The position numbers were made by a program, and so were the translations under genes. From Epichloe hybrida (taxonomy: Eukaryota; Ascomycota; Sordariomycetes; Hypocreales; Clavicipitaceae), in assembly GCA_019022495.1 (NCBI GenBank), contig JAFEKR010000001.1, positions 5,704,001 to 5,768,000 of the forward strand: DNA of 64,000 nt, read 5' to 3'. The notes beneath the pieces were generated by a model that saw only the letters and a list, made by a program, of their open reading frames with translations, was not told where the DNA came from and searched no databases. Below are positions 9,729 through 21,086 of the stretch, piece by piece. Position 1 is the first letter of the stretch. Each line of letters opens with the position of its first letter.

Positions 9729-12700
9729 TGTGCAAACTGAAGCTTTGTGGTGTACAGGTCGATGTCAAAGTCATGGAAGCTGTGATTCGGTTCAGGCGTG
9801 AGATTTGAGGTCGATAACTTGCAGACGGCCGATCGCGAGCTGCGTTGTCGAGGAAAGACTGGAGCGGACCGTGTTGTCGCGAATTTTCGGCCTCAATGCT
9901 GAAAATTTATGGAATGAAACGAGAAAGATCACGAAGAAAAGGTTTGGTCACAAGGGGAAGATACTAAGAGGAAGAGCGGTAAAAAAAAAATGAAAAATCC
10001 TGAAATGAAGTACGACCCCGGAACCCTATGAGGTAACCTTACAGGGGACCTACAAGCTAATAGGTCTTGTCTTGGTGGGATGAGATTATGCTGGCGCCAG
10101 GTTCGAGTCGACCTGGGGCACTTTTGTCTTCGCTTGATATTCAGCCCCTTCGTGACGGTGAAGAATAAAACTCTGATGAGCTCTGTACAGGCACTTTTTC
10201 TCGAGCCGGGTGCACAAGATGGCAAATAGCAGCGAGAGCGAGAGGAATGACACAAGTCGTGATGTTGAGGGGCAAGAAGAGAGTCGGAGCAGGAGCGGCG
10301 GAGCTTCCAACGTCTCTTGGACTTGTCACTCCACGACAGGCTCAAACGATGGAGCGGCTATCCGATGCGCAGCTGGCGAAGAATGATGGAATTTGATTCC
10401 CGTCACGCCATATGGTACGGGGTGAAAGGGGATAGCGTATCCAGCATTAAGATACGAAGGGAGGGAAAAAAAATTTAATCGTTGACCAGGGAACAAAAAG
10501 GACTGGTTGCACGCGCCGCATACACCCACAACCCTCGGAGGAGCGGTGATGAGCGATGGGCACACGGAGGAGCCAATGAAGCTGCTCCCTGGCTCAGATC
10601 GCCCGACTCGAGGTGAAATGTGTCAAAGCCTCAAAGGGGACCCGTCGTGAAAACGCTGTGAGTGGTTGGGTGTGAAAAGGAAAAACTTCAATTGGCAAGT
10701 TCAGACACGGAAGTCCAAAACACCTTCAGGACATAAGTACGACACAGCTGACAGGGCACGGGAATCTAATCATAGTAAAAGAGCAAGAAGCACAATGTAG
10801 GCTCAAGTGCTCGGCAAAACACATGGAATTAATAGCCAGTCTACAGAGTAGTGCTTGCCTGCAACACGTTGCTCGACGCCCCCAAAGTCATACTTGAATG
10901 TACAGTACTACTCTACTGATGGCTGCCAGCACTCATCACGCGCCAGCTCTCCAAGTTAGGTCAGGTTACGGAATCAGGTTACGGGATCAGCTCCGTGACC
11001 TGCGAGGTAATCCGCACCTGCCAAGCACAAGCTAGTTTATGTATGTCATGAAAATTCAAATGGCAGGTGGTGCGGACGCAGACGACATGTAGAATTGTGC
11101 ACAGCAAGGCGCCGGCTGATGGATAATGAGCGCTAGGCGTTAGTGGGCAGGGGCGGATGGTGCACGGAGTGACCTTGGAGCCATCACCAGACCCTCGAAA
11201 CCCTGTCAATTGAATCGCTCAAGTGAGCAGCCGACCAAAGCTTCTCTCTCGGATACGGAGTTATTACGGGGGATCCGTGCTCGAACAGGCCAAATTTAGT
11301 CCAACATCGGGGTCGCTCCCTCAACTATGTATTTCTCGTCATTGCGACGAGGCTGATATCGTGTCGCGTGAAAAATAAGGTGCGTGCGTGCGTGTAGTGC
11401 GTAGTGCGTACGGAGTAAATACGGAAATGGTTTGACCGTTGCATAAATACGTACTATACAACATCAAGAACGGACGGCAAGAATTGGCGATTTAATTCGT
11501 ATGCTTAACGCATGGAAATGTGGGATAGGGGAGTATGGACTACGTGTCCATCCATTCCGGCGGTGCAGCCTCCCATCTTCCAATCATCCTGCGTCGCAAC
11601 CCTTCGTTCATCCCTTGACCGGCGCATTTGAAGCTGGACGGACTTCTAGATTGTGAGTATTCGCGGCATGCGCAGGAATTTCTTGCTTTCTTTCTCACTC
11701 CCCTTTGGTCACACAGTTTCTCTTTCTGAGACAAGATTTCGCTTTACCCCTCCATTTATCAAAGGGCGTCTCAAACAAGCATATGTATGGGCCAAGCCAG
11801 GGGGTGTGAACTTGTGTGAAATTTGTGGTATCGCGCTTCGCGTAAGCTCTGGGTCTTACTGCTTAATTAGCTAAGACAAGAGTCTACCCCTAGCTATTTA
11901 TTTTTCTATTTATGTAGGACCTCTGTAATTTTATAGTATATTTTAGCACTTTATCAGTACCTTGTCTCTAGTAAAAGTACTTAGATATTTTAGCTATAGT
12001 CTGCGCCCTCTTCTAGGGTTAGACAACTTAATAGATGCGATCACGTTGAACCCTAGCTACGCGGTCCAACAATCGCGCGTCATGCCGGGTGCTGGACCTG
12101 GGAGGGGCTATGAGGGGCTGGGAGGGGCTGGGAGGGGCTGGGAGGGGCTGGGAGGGGTCAACTTTGGCTGAGAAGGCAGGAACCCCGAGTACGGAGTCCA
12201 TGGGGTACTGATACATATCCCGCTGGGTAGCGATGCACCACGATGCATGTATCGGCTTCGCGCCAATTTGTCGCCGATTGCTCGCGAGCGGGCCCAGCCA
12301 GATAATGTACATCTCTGCACTCCGTATTCCGCAATACTCCGTCGTACCGCAGCAGCCTTGCTTAAAATGGGCAGCCCTAAATCGCTCACCGCCTCAATGA
12401 ACATTCCCTGCATGGCTTCACTTCGACCCACGCACTCGAGGTGCCAAGAAAGGGAGCCGGGGAAATTCTTGACTCGCAGGTGGAACAGCATGACTCCCGA
12501 GCAGGCCTCTCTCTGCCTTGTGGTTGGGCGATACTATTTCTTCTTCCTCTTCTTCTTCAGGCTTCATGCCTCTATCAGCCACTTTCAGCTGGTTGAGTCC
12601 CACTCGATGTTGGAAACTGGCTCCATCATCAGCTACGGATTTGCAATGTTGCAAAATGCCGCGTGCCATGTCGTTATGTACACGCTCTTCCTCTCTCTGG

Positions 12701-13778
12701 TGGCGGTCAGGCCCAAAGGGCGATTAAAATGGATTATTGGGCTCCTTCCTGGATCCTCCGGAGCTCGTAGTTGCAAAAGTCATGTCGTGACTGATTGGGG
12801 AAGTTGGCTCAGCCACCCCTCCCCTTCGCAATCGTAGGCCACTGGTAATAACTCTGCTGGAGGACAGATATAACAAGATGCACATAAGAAAGGTTCGCCG
12901 GAGACTCGGGCATATAGGGTAGGTTTCAATGTGTCCGCAATAGCCTCACGCAACGACATGCAGATGCTACGATCCAACACCCACGTGTCAGACCGATTCT
13001 GCGGTCGCCGAAACTAGCCATTGCTCTCATTATTAACGTGAATCGCGGTTTTATGATGAGGCAGACACTCGCCTCCACGTTCAATACACTAGAACCGTTC
13101 GGAGATATTGCCTCGATAGGTTCCATCGTGACAAGAAGCAGGCATCAAAAATCCGTCCATCGTCTCCAACATTTGTAAGCGTTGGCACCAGTGCTTGCCA
13201 TATGGCTGATATACACTGATTGGGCACTTGGTCATTGTCAACCCCGTACAATGCAGGTAGATAGATACCGACGCACGTATATAGGTGCGCAGCAGAACCG
13301 GGTCCTCCTCCATTTGCCGAGTTCAAATCCCAAACCCATGGAAGTATGCTTGATTACTTGGCTGATGGAGAAGGAGAGAAGGAGAGGAGTAAAATCAGTG
13401 GTATTTGACGCTTGGTATCTGAAACTAGTTGCGAGTCTATCATCCCTGCTTGCGTCATATATGGGAAGTAAATCAAACAGAAATCCCCCGTGTAAACGAT
13501 AACCTCAACGATCAGGATACATCCAAAACAAGAGCGGAGAACCCCCCCCCCGCTTCGCCCATGTAATATGTCAACCCAAGCCTGGCCTGGTCGTGTTGAA
13601 GATCTGAGACCCCTAAATACTGACATAATCCCTTAGTGTTATGCATGTAATGGATTTGTAACGAGCAGAATTGTTATAGTCTTGAACAAATCGCCCCAAA
13701 CGAACATGATCCGATGTCAAAAGACCATGGTCGACTTTCCCGGGGTGTCCCTGCATGAGGAGCAATAGAAAGTGCATA
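9729..13778. other. 4-kb gene-free region
   Basis: The left end should hold the promoter of the WG-repeat gene and the right end the 3' region of crz1. No ORF here has the length, composition or recognisable similarity of a gene. Visible structure is limited to an AT-rich patch at about 11870-12060, a G-rich minisatellite at 12100-12156, a GTGC(G)-type simple repeat near 11380-11410, and scattered copies of TACGGAGTA/CTCCGTA. No tRNA-like cloverleaf was found by eye. Confidence 0.45.
12100..12156 (+). repeat. G-rich 10-bp minisatellite (GGAGGGGCTG units)
   Basis: About five to six tandem GGAGGGGCTG units, the first with GGGGCTAT variation. The run of GGG and GGGG blocks separated by 1-3 nt gives a textbook G-quadruplex pattern on the plus strand. 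Confidence 0.9.
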
Positions 13779-16052
13779 TCAACGACCGCTGCTGAAATCG
13801 CTGACGTAGCCCATATCCCCAAAATTTTGGTTCATTCCACCGTTCCCGTATGCCGTTCCAGGACCGCTAACATACCCTCCATCATCAACTTCATCATAGT
13901 CGCTCGCGTCAAATGATGAACGGCCACTCAGATCATCTTCCATGCCGCCGCCTGCATCAGGAGCGGACCAGTTAATTTGAGCCAGAGCAGGATACTGTTG
14001 TAGCAAAGCCGCAGGAAGCGTGTAGTTGCCGCTGGCATCTACAGGATAGCCTGTGGATGGATCCAAGGCCATAGAATGGGAACCCGTCATATTCTGGGCT
14101 ATGTTTTGTTGTAGCCGCTGCTCTTGCCATTGCCTTTGACGTTCTATCATCTCTTCATCGAGCAAAGGCTTAATGCAGATGCGTCCTGCTTCGGAACGGA
14201 AGTGACGACCAAGGGCATCGGCACGGGCAAAACGTCTCCCACAGCCCCACTGTCCCCCGGCCTTGAGGTCTCCTTTACACACGAATCTTTTTTCTCCGGA
14301 GTGCAGGCTCTCGTGTCTCTTTCGATCATGCTGACGAGCAAAAGCTTTGCCACAAACAGTACACACAAATGGCCGCTCATCTGTGTGCGTCCTCAAGTGA
14401 GATCGCAGGTTGTAGGCGCGGGTAAAACGCTTGGGGCATAATGTGCATTGGAAAGTAGCGGGGTGCTTTTGTACTCGTTTCGTGGAGCCTGATTCTTGGC
14501 TACTCTGATATTCGGGATCTGCCAGGCGCAAGGCGATGATGTTATTAGGGACAGCAGATGTAGAACGACGCCTACGTGACGGCGACGAGGCAGCCTGTCT
14601 GTCGAAGGGAGACAACGACCGCGAGGAATCGGAACGAGCAGAAAGGTTGGGTGAGGGTGATAAGCTAGATGATTCTTGAGGGCGCCCACTGCCAGGACGA
14701 AAGGGATCCGTGACCGAGCGTGGGCGTGACTTTAGTCGACCTAGGATACACATACATAAATTAGTTTCTGCCAGGCGCATGAGAAGGGAAGAATCGCGTT
14801 TGGCACCTTGCGCACCTCTGTCTGGTGGTGTCAACGAGTCTTGATCGATATGAGGCTTAGCCGGCTCATATGCACCTTGTTTGGCGTTGCTGGGCGCAAA
14901 GTCTATGTTGATCGCTGGCGGCGCCATGAATGTTATTTCAGTTCGATCTTGGGATTCCAGCTGAGGAAACGAGCTATCATGTTGCATGCCGGAGTAGCCC
15001 AAGCCACTACCGAAGCCAGTATTTGGAGGAAGGAGCCCGTAGGATGGTAGATGCATATCAGGCATCTGCTCGGGAATAACTCTCGGGCTTATCGCTGGAC
15101 TATGGGAAGGGCTTCTACCGTGTTGGCTGGTGTCGCTGATATTGAACGACTCCATATGCAAGACGTCCTGGTAGAGACTACCATCGGAGGCTCCTTGTAA
15201 CGGCGAATGACCTGAGTGGTCGTCAAAGGAATCTGCGCTGACGATATTCGGAGACGGCGAAACGGACGATACATCAGAATACTCGGAAGGACTGCGGCGA
15301 TGTCCTCGGAACTGAGGCTGTGCCCAATCACCAATCTGGCTGGGAAGCAAAGCCGCTTCAGGGCCTAGCGAAACTTTCCTCGAATGGCTTCCCTGAGGAG
15401 AAGGAAATTGGTTGCGCTGGCTGAAAGATGGGGAAGGATGACCAGATACTGGTTGAAGACTGTCTGGCTGTAGAAGATTTGGAGGGGTGGGAGTGTGCTG
15501 GGACTGAGGCGAGGTCATGCTGCTTATGTCATTTGGGCTGAGTCTCGACTGCTCAAGGAGTGGGGTGTTGAACTGATCACCCCGGGAACCTGGTGGGAAG
15601 AGAGAAAAGTCTCCGTCGTTCAGACTCGGTGAAAGATATGCTGTGGTTGATTGTGATTGTGTGTCGAAAGGCAGTGAACCGTCGGGGTCGGGGTCGGTGG
15701 TCGGCTGTTGACCGAAGCTAGCACGGGGGTCGAAGATTGTCGGGTCGGAGGCGTTGGCTTGGTTGAAAGGCGGTTGAGACGAAGAGTGTCGAGATTGAAG
15801 AAAATCAGGGTTGGAGGTGAAGGTGTCGAATGTCGAATCTGCCGAGCTAGTGAATGCCAAATCTTGTGGTTGCTGCGACTGTGCGTCTATATCAAGGTCC
15901 AGCGCGACAGACGGTGAGTTCCCTTGCCCTTGGCCAGCGAGGCTGTTGCCTGACGGCGAGAGGCCGCTTTGGTTTATGTGAGAGTGTTGTTCGTGCGTAT
16001 TGTCATGGCCGGCAGTCGAGGACGACTGGCCACTGTGAGCTTGTTGATCCAT
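13779..16052 (-). CDS. crz1: C2H2 transcription factor Crz1/CrzA (calcineurin-responsive)
   Basis: One open frame of 757 residues if unspliced, starting at the ATG at 16052 (MDQQAHSG); the upstream in-frame codons lack an ATG. Residues 1 to ~430 are Ser/Gln/Pro-rich with many SP sites, as expected for a calcineurin-regulated activation region. Two classical zinc fingers ([10 protein letters not shown]...H and [10 protein letters not shown]...H) and a third, atypical finger with the [16 protein letters not shown] sequence occupy about residues 533-625. This is the diagnostic Crz1 arrangement. In fungi Crz1 is dephosphorylated by calcineurin, enters the nucleus and drives calcium, cation and wall-stress genes. 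A 75-nt in-frame segment at 14741-14815 has intron features (ACTAAT branch site, CCTAG end, GTGCGC start); splicing it gives 732 residues. Confidence 0.92.
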   Translation of the reverse strand: MDQQAHSGQSSSTAGHDNTHEQHSHINQSGLSPSGNSLAGQGQGNSPSVALDLDIDAQSQQPQDLAFTSSADSTFDTFTSNPDFLQSRHSSSQPPFNQANASDPTIFDPRASFGQQPTTDPDPDGSLPFDTQSQSTTAYLSPSLNDGDFSLFPPGSRGDQFNTPLLEQSRLSPNDISSMTSPQSQHTPTPPNLLQPDSLQPVSGHPSPSFSQRNQFPSPQGSHSRKVSLGPEAALLPSQIGDWAQPQFRGHRRSPSEYSDVSSVSPSPNIVSADSFDDHSGHSPLQGASDGSLYQDVLHMESFNISDTSQHGRSPSHSPAISPRVIPEQMPDMHLPSYGLLPPNTGFGSGLGYSGMQHDSSFPQLESQDRTEITFMAPPAINIDFAPSNAKQGAYEPAKPHIDQDSLTPPDRGAQGAKRDSSLLMRLAETNLCMCILGRLKSRPRSVTDPFRPGSGRPQESSSLSPSPNLSARSDSSRSLSPFDRQAASSPSRRRRSTSAVPNNIIALRLADPEYQSSQESGSTKRVQKHPATFQCTLCPKRFTRAYNLRSHLRTHTDERPFVCTVCGKAFARQHDRKRHESLHSGEKRFVCKGDLKAGGQWGCGRRFARADALGRHFRSEAGRICIKPLLDEEMIERQRQWQEQRLQQNIAQNMTGSHSMALDPSTGYPVDASGNYTLPAALLQQYPALAQINWSAPDAGGGMEDDLSGRSSFDASDYDEVDDGGYVSGPGTAYGNGGMNQNFGDMGYVSDFSSGR

Positions 16053-17251
16053 ACTCTCGACGATGAGTCCGGTGGGCGATCGCGAGGCAGACTTCCCCAA
16101 GGCGGCTGTTGGCCTGTTGGCCTGTTGGCCTGTTGGCAGCCAAGGGGTGGGTGACAGAGGGGCTGTGCTCTGCGGTAAGTGGGGCAGCAGGATGGAAGGA
16201 CCCTATCATAATCCGTAGAGAAAATTGCTCGGGGATATTGGGAATCGCCCCGGCCCCCGGCGACCACAAGTTCACAACCCCTTCTCAAGACGCCGCCAGG
16301 TAGGGTATGATGCTGTGCGGAGTACGGACTAGAAGCGTGGTGTTACAGTGGGTGTAATTCTGTAATTCTGTAATTCTGGGTACTCGGCCCAGGTTCAGGC
16401 AGAGAAGTCCAGGGTTCCGTCCGCTTTGTGCCCGTGAAGAGGCTGAAGGCAGGGAGGAAAGGGGAGAAGGGGGTGCGTATATCTGTAGACGAAGGCGCCT
16501 GCGTCTGCGCGTGGGTGTGGACTCAATATGCGTTTGGATTTGTTTGGCAAGGAAAAGTATGAAGAAAATGAAGAAAGGACGTCTGGTGCAGGGCTGGCGG
16601 ATGTCGCGAGTTGTTCAGTGCTTGTGTGCTTGTGTGCTTGTGTGCTTGTGTGCTTGTTGTTGGGAAACTTGCGACAAGCCAGGCACCGAGAAGTTGCGAC
16701 AAGCCAGGCATCGAGAAGAGGGGCTGGCTGGCGCCAATGTCACGGCCAAGCGGGTGACAAGCCTCACATTCATGCTACATATGTATGTTTGGTATGGTTG
16801 GATGCAGGAAGATACTAATAGAACATAGAACACATTGTTTTCGTGTTAGTTCAGGCTAATCAGAGCAAATCACAACGGCGCTCGCGCGTCGCCAAGAACG
16901 GTATTCTGAATCTGCCATTCACGAAATAAGACGACCAGCATGGGTATTCGATTCTGCCTGACAAGGCGTATTAATCTACATAGCCAACCAACGACCGAAA
17001 AGCAACCGAAGAGTGCCGGTTTACAGTCTCGTGTAGACTGTAATTCACACTGTCGGGAGTTGCTATGTAGTCAAGGATCCGAATGCCGGCATTTTGCAAG
17101 AGACCAATCAGGCCATTCGCGCAGCCAACAACGCGTGCTGCTTTAATAACGCGTCTTGGGTGATGAATCCCTATTTATATCCGACTTCTCCTCACCTTTG
17201 ACGACATGGAGCCACGTCTTTCTACTCCGTCCTTTTTTTTCCCCATCGAAA
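16053..17251. promoter_or_regulatory. Divergent intergenic region, crz1 and an orphan gene
   Basis: This 1.2-kb spacer separates divergently transcribed genes and should hold both promoters. It contains three short tandem repeats: GGCCTGTT units at 16112-16138, GTAATTCT units at about 16354-16376, and CTTGTGTG units at about 16620-16653. One GAGGCTG heptamer (calcineurin response-type core) is at 16439-16445, which is too short to be meaningful alone. Confidence 0.4.
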
Positions 17252-18070
17252 ATGGCCCCATCCAACAGCCTCACTAGCCAACCCAAGCCCTCCGGCTCGG
17301 CCAAGCGCAAGCGCGGCACAAAAGACAGAGAAGATGACGCCGCTCGTCCGGCGAAGGCGACCAAAACGCAGACTAAGACTGCCAATTCCGTGACTGCCAG
17401 AAAGACCAGCTCTGTAGGTCGCAGCAAAGAAGCCAAGAAACTCTACACCGACACCCTCGAGGCCCTCGACAAACGCGTCAACGAGTTAGACAAGAAGGTC
17501 AAGACGATGAACGGTAACAGCTGGGCGATCACAAGCTCCAATTACGCCACGTCGGCGTGCAAGCACATGGCCGCTGTCAAGAAGCTGGTCGCTATGGACA
17601 CCACGCTGGCCTTCAACTTGCTGCTCAGCATGGCTGATGCGTCCCATACCGACCTTGACGCTACAGCGAAGATGTGCGGCACTCCATGTGACGACAGCAT
17701 CCCGACATTCAAATTGTTGGATGACGCACTTTTGCCGCTCATCGAGGCACGGGAGAAGCCAGCCAGCCTGGTAGCTGAGCTGCCAGAAGTCCCGCGGCGA
17801 TGGACATCGGAGGATGCAGATGTTGGTGTGTTCAAGACTGGGTGGCCAAACAAGCAGCAACGTGGCCGGATGTACCTTCAGAAGCTGGCGTGGGAGAAGA
17901 AAAGGCGACAGGCCAGAAGGGAACGGAGGGAGCAGACAGGTGATTGGGTCAAGGTGGCGTTGAGTGATTTAGTTGAGGAGAGAGACTACCTTGCTGCGTA
18001 CGGGGTAGAGGAATATCTGCCGAGGTGCATTGCCAAGTTGGACGCGATGGTACGAATGAGGGGAGAGTGA
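17252..18070 (+). CDS. Unrecognised basic protein, probably nuclear
   Basis: Single exon, 272 residues from the ATG at 17252, which has a good context (CGAAAATGGCC). The reading frame stays open for 96 nt upstream, so a longer form cannot be excluded. Residues 1-60 are rich in Lys, Arg, Ser and Thr with a KRKRG stretch that resembles a nuclear localisation signal. Residues ~60-95 could form a short coiled coil (LEALDKRVNELDKKV). The C-terminal third has a basic cluster (KKRRQARRERREQ) followed by an acidic/hydrophobic tail. I do not recognise any domain. It lies divergent to crz1 and convergent with alternative oxidase. Codon use (many C-ending codons) supports a real gene. Confidence 0.7.
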   Translation: MAPSNSLTSQPKPSGSAKRKRGTKDREDDAARPAKATKTQTKTANSVTARKTSSVGRSKEAKKLYTDTLEALDKRVNELDKKVKTMNGNSWAITSSNYATSACKHMAAVKKLVAMDTTLAFNLLLSMADASHTDLDATAKMCGTPCDDSIPTFKLLDDALLPLIEAREKPASLVAELPEVPRRWTSEDADVGVFKTGWPNKQQRGRMYLQKLAWEKKRRQARRERREQTGDWVKVALSDLVEERDYLAAYGVEEYLPRCIAKLDAMVRMRGE

Positions 18071-18932
18071 AATTGTGATGTGAGAACTGTATCCCTTCTC
18101 GCGCCGCCGCAAGGTTGGTTCTGTCATAGCCAGTAGTAAAGACCGAGCAGTCGCAGTAAAGCTACAGGATCACGGCATCTCAGAGACTGCCATTCACGGC
18201 AAAACAGCTACCAAGTGGATTGGGTCATGGGCCATGGGTCATGGGTCATGGGTCGGTGCACGCCTCATCAGAAAATGGATCATAAATGCCCAGAATCTGT
18301 GGGATATATATTGGGAATAATGAACGACCAGGAACGTCCATTTCTGTTGATGGTGCAGAAGAACCCGACGTCAAAGAAGTGGCGCATCGCTAGATCTTCT
18401 CCATTGCAGAGCTACGGGACGGACTGGAGTTCCCGAATCATCACAGGTTCTGGCATGAGGCCGTTTACTTCGAAGATGCGTCGTTGGCTACCGCAAGCAC
18501 CACCACGTCGGGTGAAACTTGCCGAGGGTCACTCTCTCATGGCTGTCGTAACCTCGTTCAAATGATGCGCCCCGAGGAAGAAGGGCAGTCAATTACTGGA
18601 GGCTGACCACACAACGGGGCAAAGTTTCAAGGCAATCGATCGTTTGGAAGCAACACGTGTGGTGAGCATGGGCTACACATACGAGATGAGATGGTTTTTG
18701 ATACAACCTGCAAGTACAACGCCTGTCTATCCGATAAGATGGTGTCCACTGCTAAACACCAGTGATTGGAAAACCACGACAAAGAAAATCTAGATAATGT
18801 ACAATGTGTGTTGTGATGGTCTTGCATAACAAAAATGGGGGGATATGATTGATCCTATCAATCCCGTCTCCTTTCTGCTTCTTTCTTTCGTCTTGTTCTG
18901 ACGACGAATGTTCTTGATGTTATTACATGGAC
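18071..18932. other. Convergent intergenic region
   Basis: This holds the 3' ends of the orphan gene (plus) and AOX (minus). A GGGTCAT tandem repeat of about four units lies at 18224-18257. The short ORF at 18215-18565 begins inside that repeat and looks spurious. Confidence 0.4.
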
Positions 18933-20204
18933 TCAAATCACTTCGGCTCGCTCGTAGCCTGTGCCTTTCAAAGCTGGCTTGGGCACTTCTCGGTCCTTGA
19001 AGGTGCTGACGAAGGGATTGGGATCCTCTTCCTGATTGAGGTTGCCGAGAGTATGGTTGACACCACGATGACCAGCTTCGTCGGCGCGGATGTACAGAAT
19101 AAGGTCTTTCATGGTGCGGTTGCTTTCAGGCATATTCCAGTACTGATACAGACAATGTTATTTCAATTGGTTCTCCTGAATCGGGCCACCCTTGACCGGC
19201 AGGGTCAAGTGTACCGTCGTGGTTTGATCATTACATGGGAGTCGACTTACCCCAATGGCGATATCAGGTATTTGAAACTTCGGGTCAGACCATTTTGGTA
19301 GATGTCCTTGCTCGATTTCAAGAATAGCCCTCGTGTACGTGTGAACAGCTTCCTCTTCCAGATATCCGACAAACCGGTGGACAATGCGAGGGTGCAAGAG
19401 ATATGCAACGAAGAGAGCGTTAAAAAAGACGCCTTGAGCACCGACAATCATGAGCTTCATGAACCGCCCGGGCTCACACATCTTCATAAATGTGAGGAGA
19501 TGCATTCTCTCGTTGTAGCTTTCTTCTAGCAAGGTCTCGATCCACCCGTTGTCGCGCTTCATACGTCGAAGGCTGCTGAGATGACGAAGCATTCCACCCA
19601 CCATGCCGGGGACACCGGCAATGCTCTCTAGAAATACAAACCGGGTCAGCTGTGAAATAAACAGTTAGCTCCAGTGCTTGGTAAAAGGGCCAGCGCTCGC
19701 CGTTGTTCCGCCATGATTATTTCGAGACATGGTTCAACATACCCATTGTGCCTCGGTCAGTGGTTTTTCTGCAACAACAGAGGTGGTCGGATGTTTTTTA
19801 TCAACTTGCTGATCTCTTCCCATGCCCGTTGCCTTGTCCATCCAATACCGCGCAAAACGTACGATCCTCCAGGCTGCCCAGTCGCTGAAGTTTCTGGGCT
19901 GCCGATGAGCCGGTTCTACAGCCAACATTTCCTCCGTCGTATGTCCATGATGCGGCCATGCTGGTTTGGTCAGTTGGATGTGAGGCGTGTCCTTGGCGGG
20001 GAAGAAATCCCGGAGTTGATCCCTTGTCGTGGTTGAGAAGAGCTTCGGGGAAGTCAAGTTCGGTTTGTGCTGAACGGCTCCAGCACCGACAAGTCTTCGT
20101 CCTGGTGGTGAGCCAGCAACAGCCGGGATGAATGGCCGGGTAAGCCCGGCTATTTGTCGGAGATTTTGAACTTGAGGTCGTGTTTTGACCGTGGTGGAAA
20201 TCAT
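18933..20204 (-). CDS. aox1: Alternative oxidase, mitochondrial
   Basis: Three exons, complement(join(18933..19142,19251..19649,19743..20204)), give 356 residues, the usual length for fungal AOX. The N-terminal ~70 residues are rich in Arg/Ser/Thr with almost no acidic residues, as in a mitochondrial presequence ([11 protein letters not shown]). The four di-iron motifs are present: [30 protein letters not shown] and [15 protein letters not shown] takes electrons from ubiquinol and reduces oxygen in the inner membrane, bypassing complexes III and IV. Junctions at EAQW|LTRF and AIG|YWNM restore conserved sequence in phase 0. I looked for CGG-N7-CGG alternative-oxidase induction motifs upstream and saw only pairs with other spacings. 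Confidence 0.97.
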
Positions 20205-21086
20205 AGAGAAGAATAAGGTACGCGAAGTATACCCAAGAAATGATGGAAGATGTGATGGGGATAGACTTTCGTCCTGGTCTACTAATGGTGTTCTGTAGAA
20301 GTAGGGATTTATGAGTGGCTGATGAGATGATGAGCAAGTGCCCGTCAGCGTTTTATATCTACCCAAAAAAAAATTACGGCTTCGGGAACCAGTTTGAGTC
20401 AAAAGCTTGACAACCTGAACGGGTTGGGCGATGGGCAGCGTGCACGCACGCACGGGGTCGTCGGAATGTCCCGGGAGACAGACTCGCAGTGACATGCATG
20501 TTCCGTATAATTCCGTCGACGCTTCGATACAGAGCAGGGCTAAGTGGTCACGTGTCCTATCTCCCCCCCCCTTCTATTATTGGTATTTTTATTGAGATTT
20601 GTTTCCAAAAAGCCCGAAGACTTGGCCATGGAACAGTTGTAAAACGCTTTCAGCTGCAAAACCGGTCATTGTAGGACACTAGGTATTATTTTCATTGCTA
20701 TCATGGGGAAATTGAGCTCGTTTGTGTGAATGACTTAGCGAGGGCGTCATGTATTCTATTTATCCTCATCTCAGCCTGAGGTAATGCAAGTGGTCAGTCT
20801 ATCTGACCATGCGCAGTAGCATGACATGGCAAAAATATATTTGCTCGTAAAGACGCAGCATATGACTCTTCTTTTTCTTTTTCTTCTTCTTTTCCTTGTA
20901 CGACATCTAAGCGACCTTAAGTTGTTGCCAAGATGAGATTTTCCTTGCGTAAATTTGTATCTTCGTAAAGTAATCCCAACTCTATTTCCCACCTCCTTTC
21001 CCTGACCAGGTGATGAGTTACTGACGTTTCGCGACGCTCTTGCGAGAGTATCTTCACTGAATATTGATTTCAACTCGCTTCCCGAT
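20205..21086. other. Intergenic, AOX promoter and ArgRS 3' region
   Basis: Both flanking genes are on the minus strand, so this should hold the AOX promoter on its left and the ArgRS 3' UTR on its right. A C9-10 run lies near 20560 and a CTTTTTCTTT tract near 20870-20900. No gene is supported. Confidence 0.4.

Noticed and set aside
10096..10120. tRNA-like T-arm (GGTTCGAGTC)
   Set aside because: The flanking bases form a 5-bp stem with a 10-nt loop and no D or anticodon arms fit around it.
12247..12837. 196-residue plus-strand ORF
   Set aside because: It has no recognisable domain, an odd composition and a poly-Phe stretch from a TTC repeat; it is within the chance range for GC-balanced DNA.
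16439..16445. GAGGCTG as a calcineurin response element for Crz1 autoregulation
   Set aside because: A single heptamer in 1.2 kb is expected by chance.
20370..20480. Alternative-oxidase induction motif upstream of AOX
   Set aside because: CGG pairs are present, but with 3- or 6-nt spacing, not the 7 nt of the described Neurospora motif.
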